DNA of 64,000 nucleotides from contig NZ_JAMAYG010000004.1 of assembly GCF_023712425.1 (NCBI RefSeq), positions 62,001 to 126,000 of the forward strand. The letters run 5' to 3'. The first letter of the stretch is position 1. Each line of letters opens with the position of its first letter. A model generated the notes under the pieces. It ran no database searches and had not been told where the DNA came from. It saw only the letters and a list, made by a program, of their open reading frames with translations. Positions 48,331 through 57,440 of the stretch are shown here, one piece after another. The DNA is from Rothia sp. P100 (lineage in GTDB: Bacteria; Actinomycetota; Actinomycetes; Actinomycetales; Micrococcaceae). Position numbers and translations under genes: made by a program.

Positions 48331-49227
48331 GTGGCAGGTAACCCACTTCTCAACAGCATGACTAAGCCAAAGGGTGATCCCCGCTTTGGTCAGTTCGGTG
48401 CTGGCGGCACCTCAGCCGCTCACCCCTACGGTCAGCAGACCTACGGTAACTACCAGCAGCCTCAATATGGGCAGAACCCTTACGGTCAGCAGCAGCACGC
48501 TCAACCGACTGCAGAAGAGCTGAACCAGATGTACGGTGCTGGTACCGCAGGGCCCGCAGATACCAACCGTTTGACCATTAACGATGTCATCGTCAAGACC
48601 GGTCTCAACCTCGGTATTGTTGTGCTGGGCGCGGTCATTGGGTGGGCATTCCCTGCTCTGATGTTTGTTGGCATGATTGCCGGACTGGCACTGGGCATTA
48701 CCAACGCAGTGAAGAAAAAGGTCTCACCTGCTCTGGTTATGGCCTACTCCTTTGCGCAGGGCCTGCTCGTAGGCGGTATCTCTGGTCTCTTCGAAACCAT
48801 GTACCCCGGTATCGTGGTCCAGGCTGTTCTAGCAACCCTCATTGTCTTTGCCACGGTGCTGACTCTTTACTCTTCAGGCAAAATTCGTGCCACTGCTAAG
48901 ATGACCCGCTTCTTCATGATTGCGACGATCTCTTACCTAGTTTTCGCTCTCATTAATCTGGGCTCAGCACTCTTCTTTGGTTTCGATATGCGTAGCGACA
49001 TCACCATCATGGGTATCCCCCTGGGTCTCATCATCGGTCTCTTCGCCGTGCTACTGGCGACCTACTCGCTGCTGCTTGACTTCACCAACGTCAGTGAAGC
49101 AGTGAAGATGGGTCAGCCTGAGCGCGAATCCTGGCGTCTTGCCTTCGGTCTGATCGTCACCCTCGTGTGGCTCTACATCGAGATTCTGCGCGTCGTTTAC
49201 TTCGTGCGATCCATGGCAGATAACTAA
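48331..49227 (+). CDS. Bax inhibitor-1/YccA family membrane protein
   Basis: 298-residue membrane protein of the BI-1/YccA-like group (DUF4870-unlike; TMBIM fold). A cytoplasmic start rich in Gln, Tyr, Gly and Pro (repeats of YGQQ/YGQNPYGQQ, residues about 30-60) precedes seven hydrophobic segments between residues 90 and 295. SYFVFALINLGSALFFGF-like segments and the Asp/Glu-bearing last helices (LLDFTNVSEAVKMGQPERES) fit the family. The role may be calcium leak or protease control, unproven. The start is GTG with AGGAG nine bases upstream. Confidence 0.85.
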   Translation: MAGNPLLNSMTKPKGDPRFGQFGAGGTSAAHPYGQQTYGNYQQPQYGQNPYGQQQHAQPTAEELNQMYGAGTAGPADTNRLTINDVIVKTGLNLGIVVLGAVIGWAFPALMFVGMIAGLALGITNAVKKKVSPALVMAYSFAQGLLVGGISGLFETMYPGIVVQAVLATLIVFATVLTLYSSGKIRATAKMTRFFMIATISYLVFALINLGSALFFGFDMRSDITIMGIPLGLIIGLFAVLLATYSLLLDFTNVSEAVKMGQPERESWRLAFGLIVTLVWLYIEILRVVYFVRSMADN

Positions 49228-49243
49228 ACCATAATTCAGTACC

Positions 49244-49284
49244 AGAAGGGGGAGGGAGAAGCGTTGAGCATCCCTCCCCCTTCT
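49244..49284. terminator. Long stem-loop between BI-1-like gene and permease
   Basis: AGAAGGGGGAGGGA (49244-49257) pairs perfectly over 14 bp with TCCCTCCCCCTTCT (49271-49284). No T run follows, but its position after the BI-1-like gene suggests a transcript end. Confidence 0.65.
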
Positions 49285-49359
49285 CGCGTACAAGTTCCTT
49301 TATCGCCGGTATATGAGATACCTAGAATAAGCACGAGATAATCATGGGAAGATAAAAAT

Positions 49360-50637
49360 ATGAGTGTACAAGTCCCCGACACCAGAAGCAGAGATACCCA
49401 AGAGCCCTCTGCCCACTATGTTTCACCCGCACTTAAAATAGCGGCTGGCTGGTCCTGGCGTCTCCTCGTGGTGGGTATCGCCGCAGCTGCGCTCTACTGG
49501 ATGTTCTCCAAGATCTCGCTGATCGTCATTTCTATCATGATTGCCGCGCTTTTGGCAGGGCTCGTGGCCCCGGTCGTTTACTTCCTGCGGAAAAACAAAA
49601 TTCATGCAGGTATCGCAACAGCTATCACCGAAATCGGTCTTATTGCTGGCGTCATCGGCCTGCTAACGCTTGTTGGTCAGCAACTTACAGCTGGGTTCTC
49701 ATCCCTGTCTGATCAGGTGGCAGAGGGCTGGAATCAGTTGGTTGCCCTGCTCAACAACCTCCCCATTGAGCTAGGTGCCGACCGTATTGATGGCTACATT
49801 AGCCAGCTCACCGAGGCAATCCAGAACAACACATCCAGCATCATCAGCGGTGTCGCCAGTGTGGGCTCAACCGCCGCTGACATTGGCACCGGCACCGTCA
49901 TCGTTCTCTTTACCCTCATCTTCTTCCTCATGGAAGGTGAGCGTATCTGGCTTTTCATGGTTAAGCTTTTCCCACGCCGTTCACGCCTTGCCGTCAACGG
50001 AGCTGGTCGTCGTGGTTGGAAGTCACTGGTCAGCTACGTGCGCGTACAGGTCTTCGTCGCGGCGGTGGACGCCGTAGGTATTGGTCTCTCAGCCTTCTTC
50101 TTGGGCGTGCCGCTGGCTTTCCCCCTGGGCGTCCTGGTTTTCCTGGGTTCCTTTATTCCCGTGGTTGGTGCACTTCTGACCGGTGCTATCGCGGTACTGC
50201 TCGCTCTGGTAGCTAATGGACCTATCAACGCTCTTATCATGCTGATCATGGTGCTGATCGTGCAGCAGGTTGAATCTAATATTCTTCAGCCCCTGGTCAT
50301 GGGTAAGGCCGTCTCTCTACACCCGCTCGCTGTCGTTATCGTGGTCATTGCTGGTTCAACCCTTTACGGTATCGTTGGCGCCCTCTTTGCTGTGCCTGTG
50401 CTTGCAGTCGTCAACACGGTGGTGAGATACCTTGCCGGACGAGAGTGGGAGAGGGACCCCGATATTAGACAGAGTGAGTTCCTCTACCCGCACGAAGTAA
50501 AACGCCGCAACAAAAAAGCGATTGCTGAAAAAGTTAAGGAACGCTTAGAACGCAAGAAGGAAATAGAAAAGAAGCAGGAAGCTACTGCAGAAGCGGTTGA
50601 GACCTCCACCGCCCCTGATTCTTCAGTAGCCCGTTAG
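49360..50637 (+). CDS. AI-2E family transporter
   Basis: 425-residue membrane protein of the AI-2E/YdiK-PerM family with about eight helices. Typical stretches are VIVLFTLIFFLMEGERIW, the segment GVLVFLGSFIPVVGALLTG and VQQVESNILQPLVMGKAVSL with PLAVVIVV. A charged tail (residues about 365-425, rich in Lys, Glu and Arg) is probably a cytoplasmic coiled coil. The substrate is not settled in this family; some export autoinducer-2, others act as Na+/H+ antiporters. GGGAAG lies upstream of the ATG. Confidence 0.88.
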   Translation: MSVQVPDTRSRDTQEPSAHYVSPALKIAAGWSWRLLVVGIAAAALYWMFSKISLIVISIMIAALLAGLVAPVVYFLRKNKIHAGIATAITEIGLIAGVIGLLTLVGQQLTAGFSSLSDQVAEGWNQLVALLNNLPIELGADRIDGYISQLTEAIQNNTSSIISGVASVGSTAADIGTGTVIVLFTLIFFLMEGERIWLFMVKLFPRRSRLAVNGAGRRGWKSLVSYVRVQVFVAAVDAVGIGLSAFFLGVPLAFPLGVLVFLGSFIPVVGALLTGAIAVLLALVANGPINALIMLIMVLIVQQVESNILQPLVMGKAVSLHPLAVVIVVIAGSTLYGIVGALFAVPVLAVVNTVVRYLAGREWERDPDIRQSEFLYPHEVKRRNKKAIAEKVKERLERKKEIEKKQEATAEAVETSTAPDSSVAR

Positions 50638-50668
50638 CAACCAGCACACAACACAAAGGTAGACATCA

Positions 50669-51910
50669 GTGGAAGAACTGCCCGTTCAGCTTGCAGATAT
50701 CCAAAACGCCGCCGACCTGCTCGAAGGCGTTATTGAGCGCACCCCCGTGGCTCACTCCCGTGCGCTCAGTGAGATTCTAGGGACCGAGGTCTTTCTCAAG
50801 TGTGAGAACCTGCAACGATCCGGTTCTTTCAAGGTACGCGGGGCCTACGTCCGTATGGCACAGCTCAGTAGCGCTGAGAAAGCGCTGGGTGTCGTAGCAG
50901 CATCAGCGGGCAACCACGCCCAGGGTGTAGCCCTCGCGGCCTCGCGCCTGGGGATTGAGGCCAGAATTTATATGCCGCGCGGTGCGGCCCTGCCCAAAAT
51001 CGCTGCAACTCGTAGCCACGGTGCTGAGGTGATTTTGCACGGCAACACAGTGGACGATGCTCTCGCAGAAGCCAAGCTGTATGCCCAGCAGACCGGTGCG
51101 ATTTTTGTGCATCCCTTCGACAACGAGGACATCATCGCTGGTCAAGGAACCCTGGGTCTTGAGATTCTCGACCAGGTCTCTGACGTAGATACTATCTTGG
51201 TTGGTGTGGGCGGGGGCGGGCTACTGGCGGGTCTTTCTGTGGCGGTACGCGCCAAGGAGAAGGAACTGGGCAAAAAAATCCGCATTATCGGTGTGCAAGC
51301 AGAACACGCTGCTGCCTACCCGCCCTCACTGGCAGCGGATGCCCTAGTACCCCTCAAAAAGGTCTCAACCATCGCTGACGGTATCGCGGTGGGCCGTCCA
51401 GGTCAGTTGCCCTTTACTATCATCAAATCCCTGGTGGACGATGTTCATACCGTCTCTGAAGACGATATCGCCCGGGCACTCATCTTCCTTCTTGAACGAA
51501 ACAAGTTGGTAGTTGAACCTGCAGGTTCTGTACCAGTTGCTGCCCTCATGAGCGGTTCATTGGCCGAGAAGTACGGCGACTTGGGCACCACGGTGTGTCT
51601 GCTTTCCGGCGGTAACATTGACCCTATGCTGATGCTCAAGGTCATACAGCGCGGTCTATCAGCGGCAGGTAGGTTCATGACCATCAAACTGATGCTAACT
51701 GACCGCCCCGGTGAGCTCACCTCAATCTCCCGTATCATCTCTGAACACGACGCCAACGTAACTGGCGTGGACCACACCCGCTTAGGTGGTGCCCTATCCA
51801 TGGGCGATGTTTCAATCACCATCGACATGGAGACTAAGGGCGCCGAGCACTGCAAAGAGGTCATCGCTGCTCTAGAGGCTGAGGGCTACCAGCCAATCGT
51901 CGTTCAGTAA
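50669..51910 (+). CDS. ilvA: Threonine ammonia-lyase
   Basis: 413-residue PLP enzyme that deaminates threonine to 2-oxobutanoate, the first step of isoleucine synthesis or a catabolic route. It has the PLP lysine in SGSFKVRGAY, SAGNHAQGVA, VGVGGGGLLAGLSVA and LSGGNID. A C-terminal ACT domain (residues about 330-413, TDRPGELTSISRIISEHDAN) is of the short type. The domain plan fits the biodegradative/TdcB-like form with one ACT. The start is GTG. Confidence 0.93.
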   Translation: MEELPVQLADIQNAADLLEGVIERTPVAHSRALSEILGTEVFLKCENLQRSGSFKVRGAYVRMAQLSSAEKALGVVAASAGNHAQGVALAASRLGIEARIYMPRGAALPKIAATRSHGAEVILHGNTVDDALAEAKLYAQQTGAIFVHPFDNEDIIAGQGTLGLEILDQVSDVDTILVGVGGGGLLAGLSVAVRAKEKELGKKIRIIGVQAEHAAAYPPSLAADALVPLKKVSTIADGIAVGRPGQLPFTIIKSLVDDVHTVSEDDIARALIFLLERNKLVVEPAGSVPVAALMSGSLAEKYGDLGTTVCLLSGGNIDPMLMLKVIQRGLSAAGRFMTIKLMLTDRPGELTSISRIISEHDANVTGVDHTRLGGALSMGDVSITIDMETKGAEHCKEVIAALEAEGYQPIVVQ

Positions 51911-51935
51911 CCTGCTTTTCAGCCTGACATACAAC

Positions 51936-51985
51936 AAGGCCCCGGCGTATCCACCTGTGAGGGTGAAGACGCCAGGGCCTTAGTT
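51936..51985. terminator. Bidirectional terminator between ilvA and greA
   Basis: AAGGCCCCGGCGT (51936-51948) pairs with ACGCCAGGGCCTT (51969-51981) with one mismatch, then AGTTT. It lies between convergent genes and has an A tract on its other side, so it can act both ways. Confidence 0.75.
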
Positions 51986-51997
51986 TATTGCGAGCTT

Positions 51998-52498
51998 TTA
52001 GCCGGTAAAGGGCTTAGCTGAGATGATCTTAACGGGAATCTGCTTACCGTTGGGTGCTTCGTAGGAAAGTTCATCACCAACCGTGTGACCATTGATGGCA
52101 GCACCCATGGGTGACTTTTCACTGAAAACCTGCAGTTCGCTGTCACCTACCAGGGAGTCAGCAACTTCGCGAGAGCCGAGCAAGAAGCTTAGCGCCTTAC
52201 CGCCGATTTCTGCCTCAATGACCATGCCGGGCTCAACGATACCATCATCAGCAACGGGCTGATCTGAGACCTGGGCGTTGTCCAGCAGATGCTTGAGCTG
52301 GGCGATACGGCCTTCGTTCTTGCCCTGCTCCTCGCGGGCTGCGTGGTAGCCACCATTTTCTTTAAGATCGCCTTCATCACGGGCAGCTGAGATGCGTTCT
52401 ATAATTTCCTGGCGGTAGGGGCCAGAAAGGTGGTCGAGCTCAGCCTGCAGACGGTCATATGCCTCCTGGGTGAGCCAGGCGCCTTCGTTTTCAGCCAT
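51998..52498 (-). CDS. greA: Transcription elongation factor GreA
   Basis: 166 residues. GreA helps stalled RNA polymerase cleave its RNA 3' end. The N-terminal coiled coil (residues about 10-80) carries the acidic tip: ISAARDEGDLKENGGYHAA with Asp-Glu-Gly-Asp. The C-terminal FKBP-like domain ends GKQIPVKIISAKPF. A perfect AAGGAGG sits before the ATG on the minus strand. The next gene upstream on that strand is DUF4307, the same order as in mycobacteria. Confidence 0.96.
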   Translation of the reverse strand: MAENEGAWLTQEAYDRLQAELDHLSGPYRQEIIERISAARDEGDLKENGGYHAAREEQGKNEGRIAQLKHLLDNAQVSDQPVADDGIVEPGMVIEAEIGGKALSFLLGSREVADSLVGDSELQVFSEKSPMGAAINGHTVGDELSYEAPNGKQIPVKIISAKPFTG

Positions 52499-52558
52499 TT
52501 TTCCTCCTTGGGTGCGGCTTTCCAGCTAGGCTGGGCAAGATCCGCTACTAACGAGAGA

Positions 52559-52579
52559 GGCACCCGCTAACCGGGTGCC
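52559..52579 (-). terminator. Possible terminator of the DUF4307 gene
   Basis: GGCACCCG (52559-52566) pairs with CGGGTGCC (52572-52579) around a 5-base loop. On the minus strand TCTCTC follows, a weak tract, so this is tentative. Confidence 0.45.
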
Positions 52580-52652
52580 GCCCTGAGATGTATGTGACCA
52601 ATTTTACCCATAGAGGCAGGCGTTGACCTAATGTTCCCCCTGAGCTAAAGAG

Positions 52653-53078
52653 CTACTTCTGTTCTGGGATCCAACAGGAATCAACGGTCACTGTATGGGC
52701 TTCACCAAGTGTGCGTAGAGCTACGGTTTGCACAGAGATTCCGTTGCCGTTTTCATCGGCATAGGGGCCAATAGCAACTTCCTTCCACCCTACCGGCGCT
52801 GCTGAAGGGTTGAGAGCCTTGAGCGCGCACACTGCGGTATCTTCAGGGTTTTTGCTGACCTCGAAGGTGACATCAACTTCATTAACACTGGTCAGCGTGA
52901 ACCCGACGTCCCGAGCTGTAGGCTTATCCTGTGAGGAGATCTGTACCCAAAGGACAAATGCCACGCCCAAAGCAACGCCTAGTGCTGCCAGGGTATACCA
53001 GAAAGCTGCGGACATTTTTTTGCGTTGGGTGCGTTGACCATAGCGTTTAGAAAGGGTGGGTGCGGTCATTGTGCTCAT
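52653..53078 (-). CDS. DUF4307 membrane protein
   Basis: 141-residue protein of the actinobacterial DUF4307 family. A basic cytoplasmic start (SKRYGQRTQRKK) leads to one membrane helix (residues about 25-48), then an extracellular beta-rich domain with conserved Cys in DTAVCALKAL and DSCWIP, which could form a disulfide. Function unknown. It lies between greA and mca, as in mycobacteria. The start could also be the ATG at 53069. Confidence 0.85.
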   Translation of the reverse strand: MSTMTAPTLSKRYGQRTQRKKMSAAFWYTLAALGVALGVAFVLWVQISSQDKPTARDVGFTLTSVNEVDVTFEVSKNPEDTAVCALKALNPSAAPVGWKEVAIGPYADENGNGISVQTVALRTLGEAHTVTVDSCWIPEQK

Positions 53079-53212
53079 TCATCTGGGGTAATACTGGGGT
53101 TTATGGTGCTCGGCTCTTTCGCTAGAATTGAGCACAGCAAAACAGCGGGTCACCACTCCTACGATACCGTTTCTCATTCACCGATTCACCTCCTAGCGCC
53201 GAAAGCATCATG

Positions 53213-54172
53213 ATGAATACACCTCAGTCACAACCTCTCTTTGTTCGCGCGCACCTTGCTCCGCTTGAGGAAGACTACACCGGTTTGCGCATCTTAGCAG
53301 TGCATGCTCACCCCGATGACGAGTCCTCTAAGGGCGCCGCTTCCATGGCAGCTTATGTTCAGCGCGGAGCGCGCGTGATGGTTGCATCCATGACAGGTGG
53401 TGAACGCGGCGATATTTTGAACGCTGAGGTTGATAGCAACCCGGCAGCTCACCGCGACCTACCGGGAGTTCGACGGTCCGAGATGAAAAAAGCCGCTGAA
53501 ATTCTGGGTGTAGAGCACCGTTGGGTGGGATTTGTCGATTCCGGTCTCCCTGAAGGTGACCCCCTGCCGCCTTTGCCTTTTGGCTCCTTCGCAACGCTAC
53601 CCCTTGAACAGGCCGCCGCGCCTCTCATTCGGCTAGTGCGGGACTTCAAGCCCCACGTGATCCTCGCTTACGATGAGATCGGCGGCTACCCCCACCCGGA
53701 TCACATTATGAGCCACCGGGTAGCTATGGAGGCCTACGATAAAGCCGGAGACTCCACCGCCTATCCGGGGACCGGTGCGCCCTGGGAAGTCTCCAAAATT
53801 TATTACGATCGTACCTTCAGCCCTGATCGTATGACGACTTTTCACAACTACCTGGTGGAGCAGGGGCACGAATCACCCTTCGCCCGCTGGGTAGCTGAGG
53901 CAATGGAAGGTGACGGCAAGGGGCACACCCCACCGGTTTCCCGCCACAAAACCACCACCCGCATCCTTGCGGCAGATCACTTTGACCAGCGAGATGCAGC
54001 TCTACTGGCCCATCAGTCACAGATTGCTCCCGACTCCCTCTTCTTTGCTATCAGCCCCCAGGACCAAAGCAAAATCTGGCCCTTTGAAGACTACGTACTT
54101 GCTTTCAGTAGAGTCAGCTCCCAACTGCCAGAAACCTGCTTCGCAGCAGGTATTGATTACGCAGCGCGCTAA
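53213..54172 (+). CDS. mca: Mycothiol S-conjugate amidase
   Basis: About 319-residue zinc amidase of the LmbE/PIG-L fold. It cleaves mycothiol conjugates of electrophiles to a mercapturic acid and GlcN-Ins, so the organism makes mycothiol. The zinc motif AVHAHPDDESSKGAA and the later His in GYPHPDHIMSHRV are present, with MTGGERGDILN typical of Mca instead of the paralogue MshB. Two ATGs are adjacent (53210, 53213). A small membrane protein gene follows, as is usual. Confidence 0.94.
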   Translation: MNTPQSQPLFVRAHLAPLEEDYTGLRILAVHAHPDDESSKGAASMAAYVQRGARVMVASMTGGERGDILNAEVDSNPAAHRDLPGVRRSEMKKAAEILGVEHRWVGFVDSGLPEGDPLPPLPFGSFATLPLEQAAAPLIRLVRDFKPHVILAYDEIGGYPHPDHIMSHRVAMEAYDKAGDSTAYPGTGAPWEVSKIYYDRTFSPDRMTTFHNYLVEQGHESPFARWVAEAMEGDGKGHTPPVSRHKTTTRILAADHFDQRDAALLAHQSQIAPDSLFFAISPQDQSKIWPFEDYVLAFSRVSSQLPETCFAAGIDYAAR

Positions 54173-54259
54173 GAAGGGTGAGCTATCTTCCCCACCACCT
54201 ATAATGGGAAGACAGGCTTAAGCGCTTTTTACGTTCCACGACCCTAAGGATGCCCAATC

Positions 54260-54601
54260 GTGTCATCTCTGACCCTTGCAGCCCTCACCGTTGCAGCAGA
54301 AGCGACCCCCACCGTCATCACCACGGTTAACCCTGATGGCACCTTCCGCGGGTCTCCCGGGATCGTCGGTTTCGGAGTGACCTTCGTGCTGGCTGTGGTC
54401 ATCGTGATGCTGGGTCTTGACCTCACCCGCCGCGCTCGCCGTCTGCGCTATCGGAGCGAATACGCCATTGCCCGTGAAGCTGAGGAGCTAGCGAAGGCCG
54501 AGACCGCGGCATCCGCTGCTCAGGTCGCTACCCCTGAAGTGCACCCCACTGTCAAAGATGAAGCGGTGGTAGCGCAGGATCATTTGCGCCGCCCGCACTA
54601 G
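54260..54601 (+). CDS. Small single-pass membrane protein downstream of mca
   Basis: 113 residues, function unknown. An outer N-terminal part leads to one membrane helix (residues about 33-53, VGFGVTFVLAVVIVMLGLDL). A basic stretch (TRRARRLRYRSEYA) and an Ala/Glu-rich helical tail follow. The same kind of protein sits beside mca in other actinobacteria. The start is GTG. A terminator follows at 54629. Confidence 0.75.
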   Translation: MSSLTLAALTVAAEATPTVITTVNPDGTFRGSPGIVGFGVTFVLAVVIVMLGLDLTRRARRLRYRSEYAIAREAEELAKAETAASAAQVATPEVHPTVKDEAVVAQDHLRRPH

Positions 54602-54628
54602 ATACCGTGCCCTAAGGTCATAAAAGAA

Positions 54629-54662
54629 ACCTGGCAGCCCCACATGGGGTGCCAGGTTTTTC
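54629..54662. terminator. Bidirectional terminator
   Basis: ACCTGGC (54629-54635) pairs with GCCAGGT (54651-54657), with CCCC/GGGG pairing inside, followed by TTTTTCTT. It serves the plus-strand small gene; the minus-strand trhA also ends here. Confidence 0.85.
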
Positions 54663-54675
54663 TTATGCTCCTGGA

Positions 54676-55425
54676 CTAGACAGCGAAAATTGCCAGCATA
54701 ACCGCAATGTAGTGCAGAATAAAACCGATCACGGTACAGGCATGGAAAAGTTCGTGGAAACCAAAGATGGAGGGGGACATGCGCGGCCACTTGCTGGCGT
54801 AAAATATTGCGCCAACGATATAGAAGGCACCGCCTGTGGCAATCAGTATCATGGCGGCAGGTGATACCTGCCAGAAATCACCGAGGAAGAAAACCGCTAA
54901 GAGACCCATCACCATGTAGATCGGGGTGTAGAGCCAGCGGGGAGCACCCGTCCAGAGTACGCGGAAGAGCACCACCGATAGTGCACACCCCCAGATTGTC
55001 CAGAGCAGGACTGCCTGCTTGGTTCCGCTCAGCAGAGTGAGTGCGATGGGGGTATAGGTGCCGGCAATGAGTAGGGCAATGTTCGCGTGATCCAGCCGCT
55101 TGAGCAGCATTCGCGCTTTAGCCGGCCAGAAGCCACGGTGGTACATGCCCGAGACACCAAAGAGCAGCACGCCGGTGAGGGCGAAAACGGCGCAGGCAAG
55201 AGCAAGCGGTCCGCCCCCTGAAAGGGCGATGAGGACGATGCCGGCAACAAAGGCCACGGGCGCAAAGGCCGCATGAATCCAGCCGCGCATTTTAGGTTTA
55301 CCGTTGAGACGGTAGAACTCCATGATTTCGTGCTGGGTTTCGCTAAGACGCTCCATGACCCCGTGGTAACGGTCATGAGGTGCTACCTGATGGCCGGAGG
55401 ACGGTGAGTTGGTGGTCTTTTCCAT
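54676..55425 (-). CDS. trhA: Hemolysin III/TrhA family protein
   Basis: About 249-residue seven-helix membrane protein of the YqfA/hemolysin III (PAQR-related) family. After a cytoplasmic start come seven hydrophobic segments from about residue 50. Conserved marks are FGVSGMYHRGFW, LKRLDHANIALLIAGTYTP, and the final FHACTVIGFILHY with metal-type His. TrhA proteins influence membrane lipid state; true hemolysis is doubtful. The ATG at 55425 has no ribosome binding site. CATACT lies 6 bases before it on the minus strand, suggesting a leaderless start. Confidence 0.88.
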   Translation of the reverse strand: MEKTTNSPSSGHQVAPHDRYHGVMERLSETQHEIMEFYRLNGKPKMRGWIHAAFAPVAFVAGIVLIALSGGGPLALACAVFALTGVLLFGVSGMYHRGFWPAKARMLLKRLDHANIALLIAGTYTPIALTLLSGTKQAVLLWTIWGCALSVVLFRVLWTGAPRWLYTPIYMVMGLLAVFFLGDFWQVSPAAMILIATGGAFYIVGAIFYASKWPRMSPSIFGFHELFHACTVIGFILHYIAVMLAIFAV

Positions 55426-55577
55426 ATATTTAGTATGGCAGGTATAAATTCTGGTGAAAAGTAGATGCCGGGACGTGCAGTGATCTTGAGCTGTGGGCTG
55501 ATGGGACAGCGCCCGGCACCAGGGCAAAGGGCTAGAATAGGGTAGTGAAAAACCTCTCTGATCGGTCAGGAGCCAGC

Positions 55578-56339
55578 ATGAAACTACCTCAACCCCTCTA
55601 CACGGTGTATGAGCGGTCGCTGGCGGCCTCCTTGCCAGTTGAAAAGTTGCCCCAGCACATCGGTGTTCTGGTGGACGGTAACCGCCGTTGGGCGGCTTTG
55701 TCAGGTCAAAGCACCAAGCACGGGCACCAGGCCGGCGCTGCGCGCATTATCGAATTTTTGGGGTGGTGCACTGAGCTTAGAATTCCGATGGTCACCCTCT
55801 ACATGCTTTCAACCGAGAACCTCAAACGAAGCAGCGAAGAGCTCACTGACTTAGTGGAGGTTATTGAAGGGTTTATCGGTCAGTTGGCTGATTCTGGGCT
55901 GGCCCGCATCCGAGCGGTGGGTCAGCTGGAGTCGTTGCCAGATAGCCTGAGATCTGCCTTTGAATGTGCAACTGCGCAGACCGAAAACGTGCAGGACCTG
56001 CAGGTGAATGTGGCGGTGGGCTACGGCGGCCGCCAGGAAATCGCCGACGCCGTGCGTGGCCTTCTGCGAGAGGCTGCTACCAGGGGTGCGTCCCTGGCAG
56101 AGCTCTCTGAGAGTATCACTATTGACGATATTTCCCGCCATCTCTACACCAGCGGTATGCCGGACCCCGACCTGCTGATTCGTACCTCCGGTGAGCAACG
56201 ACTTTCGGGCTTTATGACCTGGCAGTCCGCCTACTCGGAGTTCTACTTCTGCGAGGCACTCTGGCCGGACTTCCGCCGCGTTGACTTTCTGCGCGCTCTA
56301 CGTGACTACGCCCAGCGGCAACGCCGCTTCGGCTCCTAG
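55578..56339 (+). CDS. Isoprenyl (cis-prenyl) transferase
   Basis: 253-residue UppS-family enzyme that adds isoprene units in cis to make polyprenyl diphosphate for cell-wall lipid carriers. Motifs are HIGVLVDGNRRWA with the catalytic Asp, GHQAGAARIIEFL, TLYMLSTENLKR and the end PDPDLLIRTSGEQRLSGF. The ATG at 55578 is preferred for TCAGGAG upstream. Actinobacteria carry two such genes, so this may be the short-chain form (Rv1086-like, by neighbours) instead of the main undecaprenyl synthase. Confidence 0.9.
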   Translation: MKLPQPLYTVYERSLAASLPVEKLPQHIGVLVDGNRRWAALSGQSTKHGHQAGAARIIEFLGWCTELRIPMVTLYMLSTENLKRSSEELTDLVEVIEGFIGQLADSGLARIRAVGQLESLPDSLRSAFECATAQTENVQDLQVNVAVGYGGRQEIADAVRGLLREAATRGASLAELSESITIDDISRHLYTSGMPDPDLLIRTSGEQRLSGFMTWQSAYSEFYFCEALWPDFRRVDFLRALRDYAQRQRRFGS

Positions 56340-56345
56340 AGCCCG

Positions 56346-56876
56346 ATGCTGACAATCATTGCGGATTTCGCCGCCCGGGGGTTGAACGGGGACTGGCGTG
56401 CTGGCGCCTCAGCCCTTCTGCTGGTGTGGGTGCTGGGTTACTTTCTGGTCACTGCCTGGAAGCTCTGGGCTATCGATGTGAGGGAACACCGCCTGCCGGA
56501 CCGACTGGTGCTACCCATGTATGCCGGAGTGGGAGCGCCTCTCTTTGCTGTTGCCTTTCTGGGGTCAAACACCTTTAACGATGCCCGCGAGATAGCCTAC
56601 AGCGGGATGCTGATGATGGGCTTCTACTGGGTGATGCGTCTAGCCTCCCGCCGCGCTCTGGGCTTCGGCGACGTTAAGCTCGCCGGTGTGCTGGGCATGC
56701 TCTTGGGCTTTTTCTCACCCACTAACCTGCTGTGGGGTAACGTGCTTATCTTCTTATTCGGTGGGCTCTGGGCACTGACTCTGGTCATCGCCCGCCGTGC
56801 CAACACCAAGACTCATATCGCTTTTGGTCCTTTCATGCTGCTGGGCACGGCGCTGGCAGTATTCTTCCCCGCCTGA
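56346..56876 (+). CDS. A24-type prepilin peptidase-like protein
   Basis: 176-residue membrane aspartyl protease of the GxGD type. The second motif is clear as LGFGDVKLAGVLGML, and the first Asp is in IDVREHRLPDRLV. About five or six membrane helices are visible. It lacks the N-terminal methylase domain of PilD, as usual for the short actinobacterial form. No pilin or secretion genes occur nearby; it follows the cis-prenyltransferase by six bases and precedes a NUDIX gene. Its partner proteins must be elsewhere. Confidence 0.85.
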   Translation: MLTIIADFAARGLNGDWRAGASALLLVWVLGYFLVTAWKLWAIDVREHRLPDRLVLPMYAGVGAPLFAVAFLGSNTFNDAREIAYSGMLMMGFYWVMRLASRRALGFGDVKLAGVLGMLLGFFSPTNLLWGNVLIFLFGGLWALTLVIARRANTKTHIAFGPFMLLGTALAVFFPA

Positions 56877-56903
56877 CTCCTGCATCCTACGAAAGGGGCG
56901 CTC

Positions 56904-57386
56904 ATGCCCACTCCAGAATTTATTACCTCCCTGCGAGAGAAAATCGGCAGTGAACTGCTCTGGCTCTCCGGCGCCACTGCCGTCATCCAGCGCGATAGCG
57001 GGGATATTCTGCTGGTGCGACGCTCCGATAATGGCAATTGGACGCCGGTCACCGGCATTGTAGACCCTGGGGAGAACCCCGCGCTAACCTGCCTGCGGGA
57101 GGCGCAAGAAGAAGCCAACGTAAAGATTGAGGTGGTCGCCTTTGCCCAGCTTAAGGCTGACCCTCCTCAGCAGTTCACCAATGGCGACCGCTGTCAGTTT
57201 TTAGACCACACCTTCTACTGCCGTTACATTTCGGGCGAAGCGCGCGTCAACGATGAAGAGTCCAGCCAGGTGCGCTGGGTGCCGGTAGAACAGCTCGCTG
57301 ATTATTGCGGGGCGCGTATGTTAGACCGTATTGACGCTGCCCTCAACTATCGGGACGGTGCACGGTTTGGTTTCGAGGCTGTCTAA
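56904..57386 (+). CDS. NUDIX hydrolase
   Basis: 160-residue hydrolase of nucleoside diphosphates linked to another group. The Nudix box is GIVDPGENPALTCLREAQEE followed by A-N-V, matching G-x5-E-x7-R-E-x-x-E-E apart from a short change at the last Gly. The lead segment QRDSGDILLVRRSDNGNW is typical. AAAGGGG lies before the ATG. The exact substrate is unknown; it is probably in one operon with the A24 peptidase gene. Confidence 0.9.
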   Translation: MPTPEFITSLREKIGSELLWLSGATAVIQRDSGDILLVRRSDNGNWTPVTGIVDPGENPALTCLREAQEEANVKIEVVAFAQLKADPPQQFTNGDRCQFLDHTFYCRYISGEARVNDEESSQVRWVPVEQLADYCGARMLDRIDAALNYRDGARFGFEAV

Positions 57387-57440
57387 GAAGATTCGATGGT
57401 GCTAGCCCAAGGCTCTCGTTGGAGGCCAGCCTAGCCTAGC

